Positions 1-10,630 of a stretch of DNA of 64,000 nucleotides are shown here, one piece after another. Source of the stretch: an uncultured bacterium (GTDB taxonomy: Bacteria; Fidelibacterota; Marinisomatia; Marinisomatales; Marinisomataceae). The number at the start of each line of letters is the position of its first letter. Position 1 is the stretch's first letter. A program made the position numbers and the translations under genes. The notes beneath the pieces are model-generated. The model searched no databases. It was not told where the DNA came from and saw only the letters and a list, made by a program, of their open reading frames with translations. The DNA lies in NCBI GenBank assembly GCA_943788675.1, contig CALSRE010000001.1:113400-177399 (forward strand), in the 5' to 3' direction.

Positions 1-698
1 GTCACAGCGTTTTTGAATACTTCTCTACCATTTTGATAAGGTAAATGGTGCTCTTTCAGCTACAATCTTATCATCTATTCTAAGCGGATTAAATACGAGC
101 CTGGAGCTTTTGCCCCTAAATGTTCAACACCTTTTCCATCAGCAAAAAGATGAGTTGATAAAATCTGACTATCATCTTGAGATTCTTGAAGCACGACTGC
201 ACCAGATCCATCGCCAAACAATACACCCGTTGCTCTACCTTCAGGTGAACGATCAATGATTGTTGACATCAAATCAGAACCAACTAAAAGTACATTTTTA
301 TATTTTCCAGTTTTAATATATTGATCACCCATTTCTAATAAATAAATAAATGCTGAACATGCTGCACTGATATCATATGCAGGAACATGGTGAGTTATAC
401 CTAATTTTTGTTGAATAATTGGTGCCATTCCAGGAAAATTATAATCTGAACTGACCGTACCCACTATAATAGCATCTATTTCATTTGGTGTAATACCAGC
501 TTTTTGGATTGCTTCTATGCAAGCCGGTAGTGCTAAATCAGAATTGGCAGTTCCAGCTTCTACCCACCTTCTTTCCTCAATTCCTGATCTTGTTTTAATC
601 CATTCGTCAGTTGTATCCATCATGTCTTCTAAATCATGATTTGTTACAACGTTATTTGGAACATTAAATCCAATACCTGCTATTTTTGATTTCTTCAT
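1..698 (-). CDS. fabH: 3-oxoacyl-ACP synthase III (KAS III), frameshifted, cut by left edge
   Basis: KAS III condenses acetyl-CoA with malonyl-ACP to start type II fatty acid synthesis in the cytoplasm. The intact N-terminal 200 residues show the family text, with catalytic Cys114 in SAACSAF and the glycine-rich GVLFGDGSGA. The start at 698 gives MKKSKIAGIG, the usual first strand. The ORF-track stop near 75 is not the natural end. One frame over, NPLRIDDKIVAERAPF resumes the family sequence, and PYQNGREVFKNAV then returns in the first frame, so at least two indels lie between about 20 and 110. The gene continues beyond position 1. It begins only 11 bases after the RNase P RNA on the same strand. 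I read the damage as consensus error, because both resumed segments look conserved. Confidence 0.9.
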
Positions 699-709
699 AA
701 CAATTTTTT

Positions 710-1049
710 GAGCTGATTTATAAGCCGGGTTTTGTACATCAATGATGCGATGATCATTCCTCTCTATTTTATATTTCTATAAAACTCTAGCAATCTACCC
801 TTCCCTCAAATGATGCGAGCAGCATCTTGGGTCTACGTGATCTTGCACCTAGTGGGGTTTACCAGCTAATAATGTTACCATTATTACTGGTGGTCTCTTA
901 CACCACCGTTTCACCCTTACCAAATAAATGGCGGTCTACTTTCTGCTGCACTGTCCATATTCTCACGAATCCCACCTGTTAGGTGGCACTATGCTCTGCG
1001 GTGCCCGGACTTTCCTCTCGAAAAAATCGAGTAATCATCCAATCAGCTC
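710..1049 (-). ncRNA. rnpB: RNase P RNA, bacterial class A
   Basis: This is the catalytic RNA of RNase P, which trims the 5' leader from tRNA precursors. On the minus strand the 5' conserved block GAGGAAAGTCCGGGC lies at about 1015-1001. The 3' block ACAAAACCCGGCTTA lies at about 734-720. The ends pair as helix P1: GAGCTGATT at 1049-1041 with AATCAGCTC at 718-710. Internal text such as GGTAAGGGTGAAACGGT and GGTAAACCCCAC is also typical. The length of about 340 bases fits class A. There is almost no room for a terminator before fabH, so the 3' end is probably made by processing or the two genes are co-transcribed. Confidence 0.95.
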
Positions 1050-1057
1050 TTGGAGAT

Positions 1058-1063
1058 ATAATA
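1058..1063 (-). promoter_or_regulatory. Candidate -10 element for rnpB
   Basis: TATTAT on the minus strand ends 8 bases before the predicted 5' end of RNase P RNA, the right place for a sigma-70 -10 box. I see no convincing -35 element at the expected distance. In an AT-rich genome such hexamers are common, so this rests mainly on position. Confidence 0.35.
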
Positions 1064-1094
1064 AGGGATTGAAATTGAATTAAGAAGAAAAAAA

Positions 1095-1814
1095 TTAATT
1101 TTTTGTATTGTTTTCTGACTTATACAAAAATCTACTACATGTACCACAATTGACTATTTCTTTGGATAGGGCTTCATTAACTAATTGAGGAGGAATATAG
1201 GCTCCACAACCTTCACAATTATTGTCTAAAATTTCTGAACAAGCTACACCTTCTCTAGCATTATAAATTTGCATATATGTTTCCATAATATCTTCCGAAA
1301 TGTCTTTTGCAATATTATCTCTCTCAATTTTTAATGCATTATTTTCTTCTGACACTTCTTCCATTTTGACATTCAAATCATCTTTTTTTGACTTTAATTC
1401 TGTGATGATTCCATCTAATGAAGCTTTATCTTCATCAATTTCTTTTGATAAATTTTCTTTTTTAGTCATTAACTCAATTAACTCTGATTCTTTTTCATCT
1501 AAAAGATTTTTTTCAAAATCTATAGTTTCCATCATGGCATCATATTCTTTATTTGTAGAAATTGATCCATCAATTAGCTTATCTTTTAGAGAATTTATTT
1601 TATCAGAAGTGGTTTGTACAAGCGTTTCATTAGTACTAATAAGCACTGTTGTATCTTTGAGATCGTTTTCTTTATTTTCTAATGATATTTTCACTGAATC
1701 TTCTTCTTCAGTTAATTCTTGGACTTTTGTAGGAAGATCGCCTAGTAATTTATTGATTTCAAATAATTTATTATCTACATCTTGTAATAAAATTATTTGA
1801 TTAATTAGGCTCAT
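1095..1814 (-). CDS. Coiled-coil protein with C4 zinc ribbon (COG1579 type)
   Basis: The 239-residue protein has a long charged, heptad-like alpha-helical hairpin (about residues 10-170). A C-terminal zinc ribbon follows: NCEGCGAY, then NCGTCSRF, giving two CxxC knuckles about 20 residues apart. This is the architecture of the COG1579 family, whose members have been linked to nucleic-acid or secretion-associated roles; its function here is unknown. No signal peptide or membrane segment is seen, so it is probably cytoplasmic. It lies upstream of rnpB on the same strand and is divergent from the SET gene. The reading frame is intact although neighbouring genes are damaged. Confidence 0.8.
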   Translation of the reverse strand: MSLINQIILLQDVDNKLFEINKLLGDLPTKVQELTEEEDSVKISLENKENDLKDTTVLISTNETLVQTTSDKINSLKDKLIDGSISTNKEYDAMMETIDFEKNLLDEKESELIELMTKKENLSKEIDEDKASLDGIITELKSKKDDLNVKMEEVSEENNALKIERDNIAKDISEDIMETYMQIYNAREGVACSEILDNNCEGCGAYIPPQLVNEALSKEIVNCGTCSRFLYKSENNTKN

Positions 1815-1917
1815 AGAATAAGATATTTCTCTGCTGTCTTCATATCGAGATGAATATATTCTAATTACATTACAAAAAAAACATTTATTATGACTTTAAT
1901 TAATTATATTATTTCAC

Positions 1918-2247
1918 GTGTCAAACTTTGAAAAATTAAAGACTTTTGAGCCATTGCCCTCCTCTTTAACTATAAGAGAATCTTCAATTCATGGATTAGG
2001 TCTTTTTGCTTCCACAAAAATTACTTCTAAAACAGAGCTTGGAATCACTCATGTTAAAGATAAAAGATTTTCACATGGATATATTAGAACGCCATTAGGT
2101 GGATTTTTTAATCATTCAATAACCCCAAACTGCGAAGCTGTATATGATGGAGATTTTATAAAGCTATCAACAATAAAAAATATAAATCTCGGTGATGAAA
2201 TTACCGTTGATTACACAAAACATGATTGGATAAAAAAAGATTTATGA
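1918..2247 (+). CDS. Small SET-domain protein (putative lysine methyltransferase)
   Basis: SET domains transfer methyl groups from S-adenosylmethionine to protein lysines. The 109 residues are almost only the catalytic core: HGLGLFAS near the start, then GFFNHSITPNC (the NHS pseudoknot motif) and GDEITVDY. No pre-SET or post-SET cysteine clusters are present. The start is GTG at 1918; an in-frame stop lies a few codons upstream and no ATG gives the conserved N-terminus. The stop codon overlaps the metK start as ATGA, so translation is probably coupled. The context, next to the genes that make SAM and recycle SAH, supports a SAM-using enzyme. The target is unknown. Confidence 0.8.
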   Translation: MSNFEKLKTFEPLPSSLTIRESSIHGLGLFASTKITSKTELGITHVKDKRFSHGYIRTPLGGFFNHSITPNCEAVYDGDFIKLSTIKNINLGDEITVDYTKHDWIKKDL

Positions 2248-3360
2248 AAAACTATTTTTTTACATCTGAATCAGTAACAGAAGGTCACCCAGATAAAGTT
2301 GCTGATCTAATTTCAGATAATATTGCAAATTATCTAATAAATCAGAACGAAAGTCATAGAGCGGCTATTGAAACAATGGTTTCGTCAAACATGGTAACCA
2401 TTGCTGGAGAAGTCAAAACAGACTTAATGGACAATACTGATTCAATTGAAGAATTAGTTAGGCAAACCATTAGAAACATTGGTTATGAACAAAAAAACTT
2501 TCATTGGAATACACTATCTTTTAAAAACTTAATTCATACTCAAAGTGTTGATATTGCTAGAGGCACTGATGACTTTGGTGCAGGTGATCAAGGAATGATG
2601 TTTGGCTATGCATGTAATGAAAACGATTCTTTAATGCCAAGTGCCATCTACTACAGCCACAAGATTACTAAAGCGCTTTCTACGGCAAGACATAATGGAC
2701 AAGACTGGATGGGTCCAGATGGAAAAGCGCAAGTAACAGTCGAATATAGTAATGTGAATGACCCAGTAAGAATATCAAATGTGGTTTGTAGCACTCAACA
2801 TAGTAAAGATTTAAAAGATAATCCTGATGAAGTGCAAAAAAGAGTAGAAAAAATTATCAAACCAGAATTAAATGATATGTTTGATGATGATACTATTTTT
2901 CAAATTAACCCAACTGGTAATTTTGTTACAGGTGGACCAGATGGCGATACTGGAGTTACTGGACGAAAAATCATAGTTGATACGTATGGTGGCTATGCAC
3001 CTCATGGTGGAGGAGCATTTAGCGGAAAAGATTGTACAAAAGTTGATAGAAGTGGTGCATATATGGCAAGGTATTTAGCTAAAAATATTGTTGCATCAGG
3101 AGTTCGCAAAATGCTACTATCCAACTCAGCTATGCTATAGGTGTTAAAGAGCCTGTATCGCTTTACGTATATTGTGATGGTAGAGTTAGAAATGATATAT
3201 CAGATTGGATTTATCAAAATATTGATTTGACACCTTTAGGAATTATTAGAAGATTTAATCTATTTACATTAGATCTAACTAAAACTACAAATTATGGCCA
3301 TTTTGGTAAAAAAATCTTGCTTGGGAAAATACTGATATAGCAAATCAATTAAACTTTTAA
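2244..3360 (+). CDS. metK: S-adenosylmethionine synthetase, two frameshifts
   Basis: MetK makes S-adenosylmethionine from methionine and ATP. The N-terminus FFTSESVTEGHPDKVAD, the GAGDQGMMFGYA loop and the GGAFSGKDCTKVDRSGAYM active-site segment are all present. The ATG at 2244 overlaps the SET stop; the ORF track's 2226 start is less likely because 2244 gives the standard beginning. The first frame breaks near 3110. Adding one A to a run restores NATIQLSYAIGVKEPVSLYV. A second indel in an A-run near 3308 restores LAWENTDIANQLNF and a stop at 3360. Total length would be about 372 residues, normal for the family. The gene is probably functional, with indels being sequence errors. Confidence 0.92.
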
Positions 3361-3368
3361 GAGGAAAA

Positions 3369-4854
<1,486 letters not shown>

Positions 4855-4879
4855 TTTTCAATATTTATTTTTGGCAAAT

Positions 4880-5472
4880 TTGATAATAAAATTATTTAGC
4901 TGATAAATAAAATAATAGCACTATTTTAATTATTTTCATTTCGCCACTCTTCATAACTTGTTTCATTAATTAATTTTTATTTCTGATGGGTCTCCTATTT
5001 TATATATGTCCAAGAAAATTATGGTTTAAATCATAAGATTTTTAATCTCTACAAATTTAGGACTATGAAACGTCATACACCTCGGAGCTCCCAACTGAAG
5101 AATTGTAGTAATGCCGAAGAATAGTTACATTTCAATTTTTGGTAAGTATTCTTAAGAAAATTTAGTTTCGATGAACTTACCCCAGTTTTTCAATATGTTC
5201 TCAAAGGTGATATGCATTTTATAGGTCCCAGGCCATGCATGGCAAAAAATGAAGAGATTGTCAAAGAAACTGAGGGAGCTCAATATGGTGTACATAAAAT
5301 AAAGCCTGGAATAACTGGTCTAGCTCAGGTTGAAGGTAGAGATAGCAATAGTTATGAACAAAAGGTTGATTTAGATTATACTTACTTAAAGAATAAAAAT
5401 TTTTTAATGAATTTAAGAATACTAATAAAAACAATATTTGTAGTTCTTTTCACTAGAGACATAAAGCATTAG
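4880..5472 (+). CDS. Bacterial sugar transferase (polyprenyl-phosphate sugar-1-P transferase), 5' half frameshifted
   Basis: This family transfers a sugar-1-phosphate to undecaprenyl phosphate at the inner membrane, the first step of repeat-unit assembly. Pieces in order are a hydrophobic hairpin (LIIFISPLFITCF), DGSPILY, NLYKFRTMK, FSFDELTPVFQYVLKGDM, then the open frame HFIGPRPCMAKNEE, KPGITGLAQVEGRD, VDLDYTYLKN. The 5' half is split over frames up to about 5145; after that the sequence is clean. The true start is uncertain: TTG at 4880 is used because it gives a plausible MIIKLF beginning, but an ATG may be lost. The gene abuts the next ORF (stop 5472, ATG 5473) and opens the plus-strand polysaccharide unit. 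Confidence 0.8.
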
Positions 5473-6942
5473 ATGATTTTAAATACAATATATAAAAATG
5501 ATGGTGCTGAATCAGTTCACTATTTCGATAATGAAATAAATGTTTTCACAAAATTTGATAAAGTTTTTATCGAAGAAAATTCATCAATAACTGAAATACA
5601 AATACCAATTAAATGGTGGAAAAAAATCGTTGGTAATATAAGAATATTAAGAAGATTATTAAGAATTGATCAATACACCATTAAGTTAGTAGGAAAAAAT
5701 AAACAAGGTTTAGTTATAATAAATGATGGTAATGTTTACTACTATGATAAGCAAAAAAAAATATTGCAATTAACTTTAAAATTAAAACAGTGTAGACAAT
5801 TACTAAAAAATTCAATATGTGAAACGAAAGATGGGGAGCTTTTTTTTGGAGAATATGGGCAAAATAAAAAAAGGCAACCAATACCTATTTATAAATCTGC
5901 CGATAAAGGTAAATCTTGGAACATAGTTTATAATATTGAAGCAAAGAAGGCTAGACACGTACATGGATGTTTTTGGGATAATTTTGAAAATAAAATTTGG
6001 ATTTTGACAGGTGATTTTAAGGATGAAAATCACTTTATATGCGTAGATAAAGAATTCAAAAAAATAGAATGGATAGGTGATGGAACGCAGAAATTTAGGG
6101 CATGCAATCTCTTTTTTGAGGAAAATTATATTTATTGGATTACAGATTCAGAACTTGAGAAAAATTATCTTTATAAATTAAAAAGAGAAAATAGAAAATA
6201 TCTTAGGCTACAACCTTTCCCAGGTCCAGTATGGTATACCAAAAAAATAAATGAAAATAATTACTTAGCTTCAATAACGTGTGAGAAAGGACCAGGGTCA
6301 CATCCTAATTACGGTTTTATATATCATTCAAAAAACTTAGAAAAATGGAATAAAGTTATGGTACTAGAAAAAGATTTTTGGCCAAAAAAATATTTTAAAA
6401 ACGGAGTAATTTCATTTTCAGATGGTAAACAAACACATGATTCATTCGAAATATCGGGTGAAGGTTTTAAATATTTTGATGGTAATTCTCATATCTGTGA
6501 AATTTTAAGTATTAATAAATATGTAAAAAAATTTATTATAAATAATATTTTAGATTTAAATAAACTATCTTTAAAAAAAGGATATCTTAGTTCTAAAAAA
6601 AGAAAGTTTTCAGAATTGGATACAGATGATCTTATACACTTAATCCAAACTACTGACTATAATGATATTGATATTAAACTAAGCGAAAAAATTTTAAAAT
6701 TTTGTGAAGTTAAAAATAATTCATCAATAGAAATTTATAATAACTTTAAAGGAGATCATAAAATTGAATTATTAATATCTGTTCTTTTATTGAACTATTC
6801 AAAATTTGATGATTTAAGATATTTGAATGTTGTTTTAAAAATACTTGATAATTTTAATAATAGTTATTTCTCACAAAAAAATAATAAATCTAATTTCAAT
6901 AGTCTGGTTGAAATCCTAATATCAAACAAATTTTATGACTAA
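5473..6942 (+). CDS. Uncharacterised protein with sialidase/BNR-like beta-propeller
   Basis: The 489-residue protein has no signal peptide or membrane segment. Residues of about 110-330 contain repeated strand-turn motifs, including YKSADKGKSWNIVY (an Asp-box, SxDxGxTW-like) and YHSKNLEKWNKVM, suggesting a BNR/sialidase-type propeller. The C-terminal 130 residues are helical, lysine-rich and unassigned. It starts at the base after the sugar transferase stop and overlaps the next gene by 8 bases, so it belongs to the polysaccharide unit. Such proteins occur in glycan loci but I cannot name a reaction. Strong A/T bias gives many Lys, Asn and Ile codons. Confidence 0.6.
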   Translation: MILNTIYKNDGAESVHYFDNEINVFTKFDKVFIEENSSITEIQIPIKWWKKIVGNIRILRRLLRIDQYTIKLVGKNKQGLVIINDGNVYYYDKQKKILQLTLKLKQCRQLLKNSICETKDGELFFGEYGQNKKRQPIPIYKSADKGKSWNIVYNIEAKKARHVHGCFWDNFENKIWILTGDFKDENHFICVDKEFKKIEWIGDGTQKFRACNLFFEENYIYWITDSELEKNYLYKLKRENRKYLRLQPFPGPVWYTKKINENNYLASITCEKGPGSHPNYGFIYHSKNLEKWNKVMVLEKDFWPKKYFKNGVISFSDGKQTHDSFEISGEGFKYFDGNSHICEILSINKYVKKFIINNILDLNKLSLKKGYLSSKKRKFSELDTDDLIHLIQTTDYNDIDIKLSEKILKFCEVKNNSSIEIYNNFKGDHKIELLISVLLLNYSKFDDLRYLNVVLKILDNFNNSYFSQKNNKSNFNSLVEILISNKFYD

Positions 6943-7729
6943 TAAAGGTATTATAATATTCTCTCCGAGCAAATACAGTCTTTACACATTATGTGTTGCT
7001 AAAATGTGTTTAGATCAAAAAATTCCTATTGCAGGTATTATTGTTTTAAAACTATTTAATTTTCAAAGATTCAAATCTGAGTTTAGAAGAGATGGAGATA
7101 GATTACTAAAAAAAATATGGAAAAAAATTTTTTTAAAAGAGAAAGCATATACCAATAAACGCTTTAATATAGTTAATCTCAAACAAACCTTAAACCTAGA
7201 TGATAGCAATATTGTAAATTTTGCGAGAAAAAATAAAATTGAATTAATTTTCTGTAACAATTTTAACAATTCAAAGATAGAAAAATTTTTAAAAAAAATA
7301 AAACCAGAAATAGCGTTATTTACAGGAGGTGGCATAATTAAAAATAAAATAATAAATAATTTTAAAATTGGTATTGTTAATTGTCACATGGGTCTATTGC
7401 CAGATTATAGAGGTATGGATGTTGTAGAATGGCCAATACTAGAAAAAAATTTTAAAAAATTAGGTTTAACAACGCATTTAATGGATACTGGGATTGATAC
7501 TGGAAAGATAATTCAAAAAAAAGTATATAAACTAAAATCTAAAATAAGTATTAAAAATATAAGAAATGACTATGAAACGTTAATGTGTAATCTCCTTATT
7601 GAAGCATATTTTAAATTGCGAAATGATGAAAAACTTTTAACTCAAAATTTTAGTGATGGAAAACAATATTTTATTATGCATAAAAAACTAAAGCATTATG
7701 CAAATATGAATATTAGAAAAAAGAAATGA
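6935..7729 (+). CDS. Formyltransferase-family enzyme (polysaccharide locus)
   Basis: The family uses N10-formyl-tetrahydrofolate to formylate amino groups. The signature is clear at about residues 145-165: NCHMGLLPDYRGMD, matching the HxGxxPxYRG catalytic region, followed by THLMDTGIDTGKII, which carries the conserved Asp. The 264-residue size fits a stand-alone formyltransferase domain without the Met-tRNA formyltransferase C-terminal domain. In a polysaccharide operon the likely substrate is an amino-sugar nucleotide, as for sugar N-formyltransferases; that is inference. The N-terminal part (KYSLYTLCVAKMCLDQ) differs from Fmt. It overlaps both neighbours by 4-8 bases. Confidence 0.75.
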   Translation: MTNKGIIIFSPSKYSLYTLCVAKMCLDQKIPIAGIIVLKLFNFQRFKSEFRRDGDRLLKKIWKKIFLKEKAYTNKRFNIVNLKQTLNLDDSNIVNFARKNKIELIFCNNFNNSKIEKFLKKIKPEIALFTGGGIIKNKIINNFKIGIVNCHMGLLPDYRGMDVVEWPILEKNFKKLGLTTHLMDTGIDTGKIIQKKVYKLKSKISIKNIRNDYETLMCNLLIEAYFKLRNDEKLLTQNFSDGKQYFIMHKKLKHYANMNIRKKK

Positions 7730-8466
7730 AAATTATTTTACTCAGACATGGACAAAGTCAATGGAATCTTGAAAATAGATTTACAGGATGGAAAGATGTA
7801 ACGCTTACTGCTGAAGGTATTGAAGAAGCAAAATATGCCGGAAATGCTATTTTAAAAAATAATATTTGTATACAAAATATTCATACTTCAATACTAACAA
7901 GAGCAGTAGATACTTCAAAAATTGTATCAAATATTATTGGTTTTGATAAAAACAAAATTGTGTATGACTGGAGACTAAATGAAAGACATTATGGTGCATT
8001 AGAAGGTTTAAATAAATCAGAAACAGCTGGTAAATATGGAGAAAAACAAGTTCTAATATGGAGAAGGAGTTTTAGCACTCCTCCCCCACTTCTTAAAAAT
8101 AATGATTTTAGACACCCCAAAAATTCAATGCTTTTTAAAGATATTTCAATTGATAAACTTCCATCAGGAGAAAGTCTTAAAGATGTTATTATAAGATTGA
8201 ACCCTTTTTGGGAAAAATTTTTAAAAAATGTTAAACAAAGTTCACGAAATCACTTAATTGTTGCTCATAGTAATTCACTGAGAGCAATTGTTAAAATTTT
8301 GGAAAATCTTTCAGAGAAAGAAATATTAAATGTAAATATTCCTACAGGAATTCCTCTGGTGTACGAGCTAGATACCAAATTTAATATAATTATGAAAAAT
8401 TATTTGATCGATAGTAATACTCTTAAAGAAAAACAGGCTTTAGTAGAAAATCAAGGTAAAAAATGA
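7726..8466 (+). CDS. gpmA: 2,3-bisphosphoglycerate-dependent phosphoglycerate mutase
   Basis: GpmA interconverts 3- and 2-phosphoglycerate through a phosphohistidine. The 246 residues begin with the catalytic LLRHGQSQWNLENRFTGW and contain the second key block NERHYGALEGLNK. VAHSNSLRAIVK holds the second active-site histidine. The overall length and these motifs match dPGM rather than the broader phosphatase branch. Its place between a formyltransferase and a heptose kinase, with ATGA overlaps on both sides, is unusual for a glycolytic gene. It may supply metabolism generally or act on a sugar or glycerate phosphate in this pathway; the sequence does not decide. Confidence 0.9.
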   Translation: MKIILLRHGQSQWNLENRFTGWKDVTLTAEGIEEAKYAGNAILKNNICIQNIHTSILTRAVDTSKIVSNIIGFDKNKIVYDWRLNERHYGALEGLNKSETAGKYGEKQVLIWRRSFSTPPPLLKNNDFRHPKNSMLFKDISIDKLPSGESLKDVIIRLNPFWEKFLKNVKQSSRNHLIVAHSNSLRAIVKILENLSEKEILNVNIPTGIPLVYELDTKFNIIMKNYLIDSNTLKEKQALVENQGKK

Positions 8467-9428
8467 ATATAATAAATGAAAAAAAACTTAGGAGAAAAAT
8501 ATCTAAATTAAAAGTTCTCGTAATTGGAGATTTAATGTTGGATTTTTATCAAGAAGGAAAATCGGCAAGACTATCTCCAGAAGCTCCTGTTCCTGTTGTA
8601 GAGCTCATGAAAGAAAAATTTGAAGCTGGAGGGGCTGCTAACGTAGCAATAAATTTATCAAAAATGGGTGCAAATGTAACATGCATAGGATATGTTGGAG
8701 ACGATTTATGGGGAAAAAAACTAACAAAGATTCTAAAAAATTATAAAGTGAATACAAGAAATATTGATATAATTAAAAATCATATAACAACTGTTAAACA
8801 AAGGATTATTTCAAATTCAAATCAAGTTGTAAGAGTTGATCATGAAAAAGTCCTGAAAACATGGAAACCAAGAATAAATATAAAATATGAAAAATATGAC
8901 ATTATAATTTTATCAGATTATAATAAAGGTGTTTTTAAAAATAATTGGTTTAAAAACAATGGTAACATTGTAGTTTTAGATCCAAAAAAATCAAACAACC
9001 ACTTATTTAAAAATTCTTCAATTATAACTCCGAATTTAGATGAACTATCAATTTTATCAGGAATTAAAAATATTGTGAATAATAACTTAGTTCATAAAGC
9101 TTCTAAAATACTTATTGAAAAATATGGGTTTGAATATGTGATTGCAAAGAAAGGACGAAAAGGTATCTCAGTAATTAATAATCAATTCAATATTGAAAAT
9201 ATTAAACCAATTAAAATTAATAATCCTGATGTAACTGGAGCTGGTGATACAGTAATTGCTATTTTTTCTCTATTTTATGTAATAACAAAAAATGTTCGTA
9301 AATCTGCTTTAATAGCTAATTGCTCTGCAGCAATGGTTGTTAATAAAAAAGGTACAGTTGCTTGCTCATTAAATGAATTAATAAATTTTTCTATAAATAA
9401 TAAAATTAATTTATCTATCTCTCTTTAA
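8463..9428 (+). CDS. D-glycero-beta-D-manno-heptose-7-phosphate kinase (HldE domain I type)
   Basis: This is a PfkB/ribokinase-family kinase expected to phosphorylate heptose-7-phosphate at C1 in ADP- or GDP-heptose synthesis. Motifs are VIGDLMLDFY, RLSPEAPVPVVE (typical of HldE), EAGGAANVAINLSKMGA and the PfkB signature NPDVTGAGDTVIA with catalytic Asp. At 321 residues it lacks the nucleotidyltransferase domain of fused HldE. A GmhA isomerase is encoded at 32736-33314, so part of the heptose pathway is present. It is the last gene of the plus-strand unit and overlaps the convergent glycosyltransferase by 14 bases. Confidence 0.82.
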   Translation: MNIINEKKLRRKISKLKVLVIGDLMLDFYQEGKSARLSPEAPVPVVELMKEKFEAGGAANVAINLSKMGANVTCIGYVGDDLWGKKLTKILKNYKVNTRNIDIIKNHITTVKQRIISNSNQVVRVDHEKVLKTWKPRINIKYEKYDIIILSDYNKGVFKNNWFKNNGNIVVLDPKKSNNHLFKNSSIITPNLDELSILSGIKNIVNNNLVHKASKILIEKYGFEYVIAKKGRKGISVINNQFNIENIKPIKINNPDVTGAGDTVIAIFSLFYVITKNVRKSALIANCSAAMVVNKKGTVACSLNELINFSINNKINLSISL

Positions 9429-10630
9429 TAATATCTAACATTTTATTCGCTAATTTTTTGTGATTATATGCATTCGCTAATGATGTACAATCTTCTTTAC
9501 AAGTATTGTAAACTAAATGATTATCTTTGAGAAGTAATAAATTTTCTTTGAAGCTTTGATAATTTTCAGGTTCAAAAAAAACTCCTGCATTATACTGTTC
9601 TAAAATTTTTCTTGCTTCCCCATCTACGCCCAATAAAATTGGTTTTTTCATTGATGCTAAATTGAACAATTTTGAAGGAATAACTTTAACAAAAGCATCA
9701 TTTTTCTTCAAATTAACAAGACCAATATCACAAATTGAAATATAGTCTAATAAAGATTCTTCCCCGACAGTATCAATAAATGTAATGTTTTCCAATTTAT
9801 ATTTCTTGGACAATTGCAGTAAACTGTTCTTCTCAGCTCCATCACCAACAAATAAAAAATGAAATTCGTTATCTGACATTTTATGATTTGATTCAATTAT
9901 AAAATCTAAAGCGTGAGAAATACCATGAGTACCATAATATCCCACAACAAACTTATTTTTTAAATTAAGTTTTTCAATCAATTTATGATTTTTTACTTTA
10001 GGGCTATAGATTTCTGAATCTACTCCATTAGTAATTACATGAATTTTATTAGGACTAATTCCTCTAGAAATCAAATTTTCTTTAAATGCTTTGGTCAGTG
10101 AAATGACTATTTTAGCATCATTATAAAGAAATAGTTCTATACTTTCTAATATACTTAATACTGATTTATTTCTTATTACACCAAGTGCCTCAATAGACTC
10201 AGGCCATAAATCTCTTAATTCAAAAACCCAGGGCTTTCTTTTAATTTTACTCAGAAAAAAAGCTGACCATGTAGTAAAAAATTGAGGTGATGTAGCAATT
10301 ATTATATCATACTTTTGGAATAATCCAAAAAATAAACTCATAATTGCATAGCTTAATTGATCAAGAATTCTTTTAACTACACCAGAATTCGCTGCCATGT
10401 ATGACCAAACTCTGATTAATGTAATTTTTTCCATCCTCTATTGTTTCTTTTGTGTAAAATTTATTTTTATAACCACTATAAACTTTACCTTTTGGATAAT
10501 TTGGGAAACAAGTGATTACAGTAATATGTATATCATCTTTTTTAACCCATTCTTTGATATTTTTCATTGTTCTTGTTGCAGGAGGATTAACCTCAGGGGG
10601 AAAATTATCTGTCAGAAATAAAATTTTCAT
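9415..10630 (-). CDS. Glycosyltransferase family 4 (WbuB-like), one frameshift
   Basis: This GT-B enzyme probably adds a sugar, often an N-acetyl amino sugar, to the lipid-linked repeat unit. The N-terminal piece (10630-10373) has LFLTDNFPPEVNPPATRTM. The larger piece has ITLIRVWSYMAANSGVV, FELRDLWPESIEALG and the C-terminal nucleotide-sugar region IPSKLFNLASMKKPILLG. The two pieces join at a run of six A residues (plus-strand T-run 10425-10430). Removing one base gives TIEDGKITLIRVW and a normal 404-residue protein. The start ATG overlaps the upstream gene's stop (ATGA). The indel may be a sequence error or a real slippage site. Confidence 0.85.

Noticed and set aside
1300-1800. ORF track entry of 166 residues on the plus strand
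   Set aside because: It is antisense to the coiled-coil zinc-ribbon gene, serine/phenylalanine-rich from the reverse reading, with no family features.
1815-1917. SAM or SAH riboswitch upstream of the SET-metK-ahcY unit
   Set aside because: The roughly 100-base region lacks recognisable SAM-I, SAM-II or SAH consensus elements and is A/T-rich without a clear fold.
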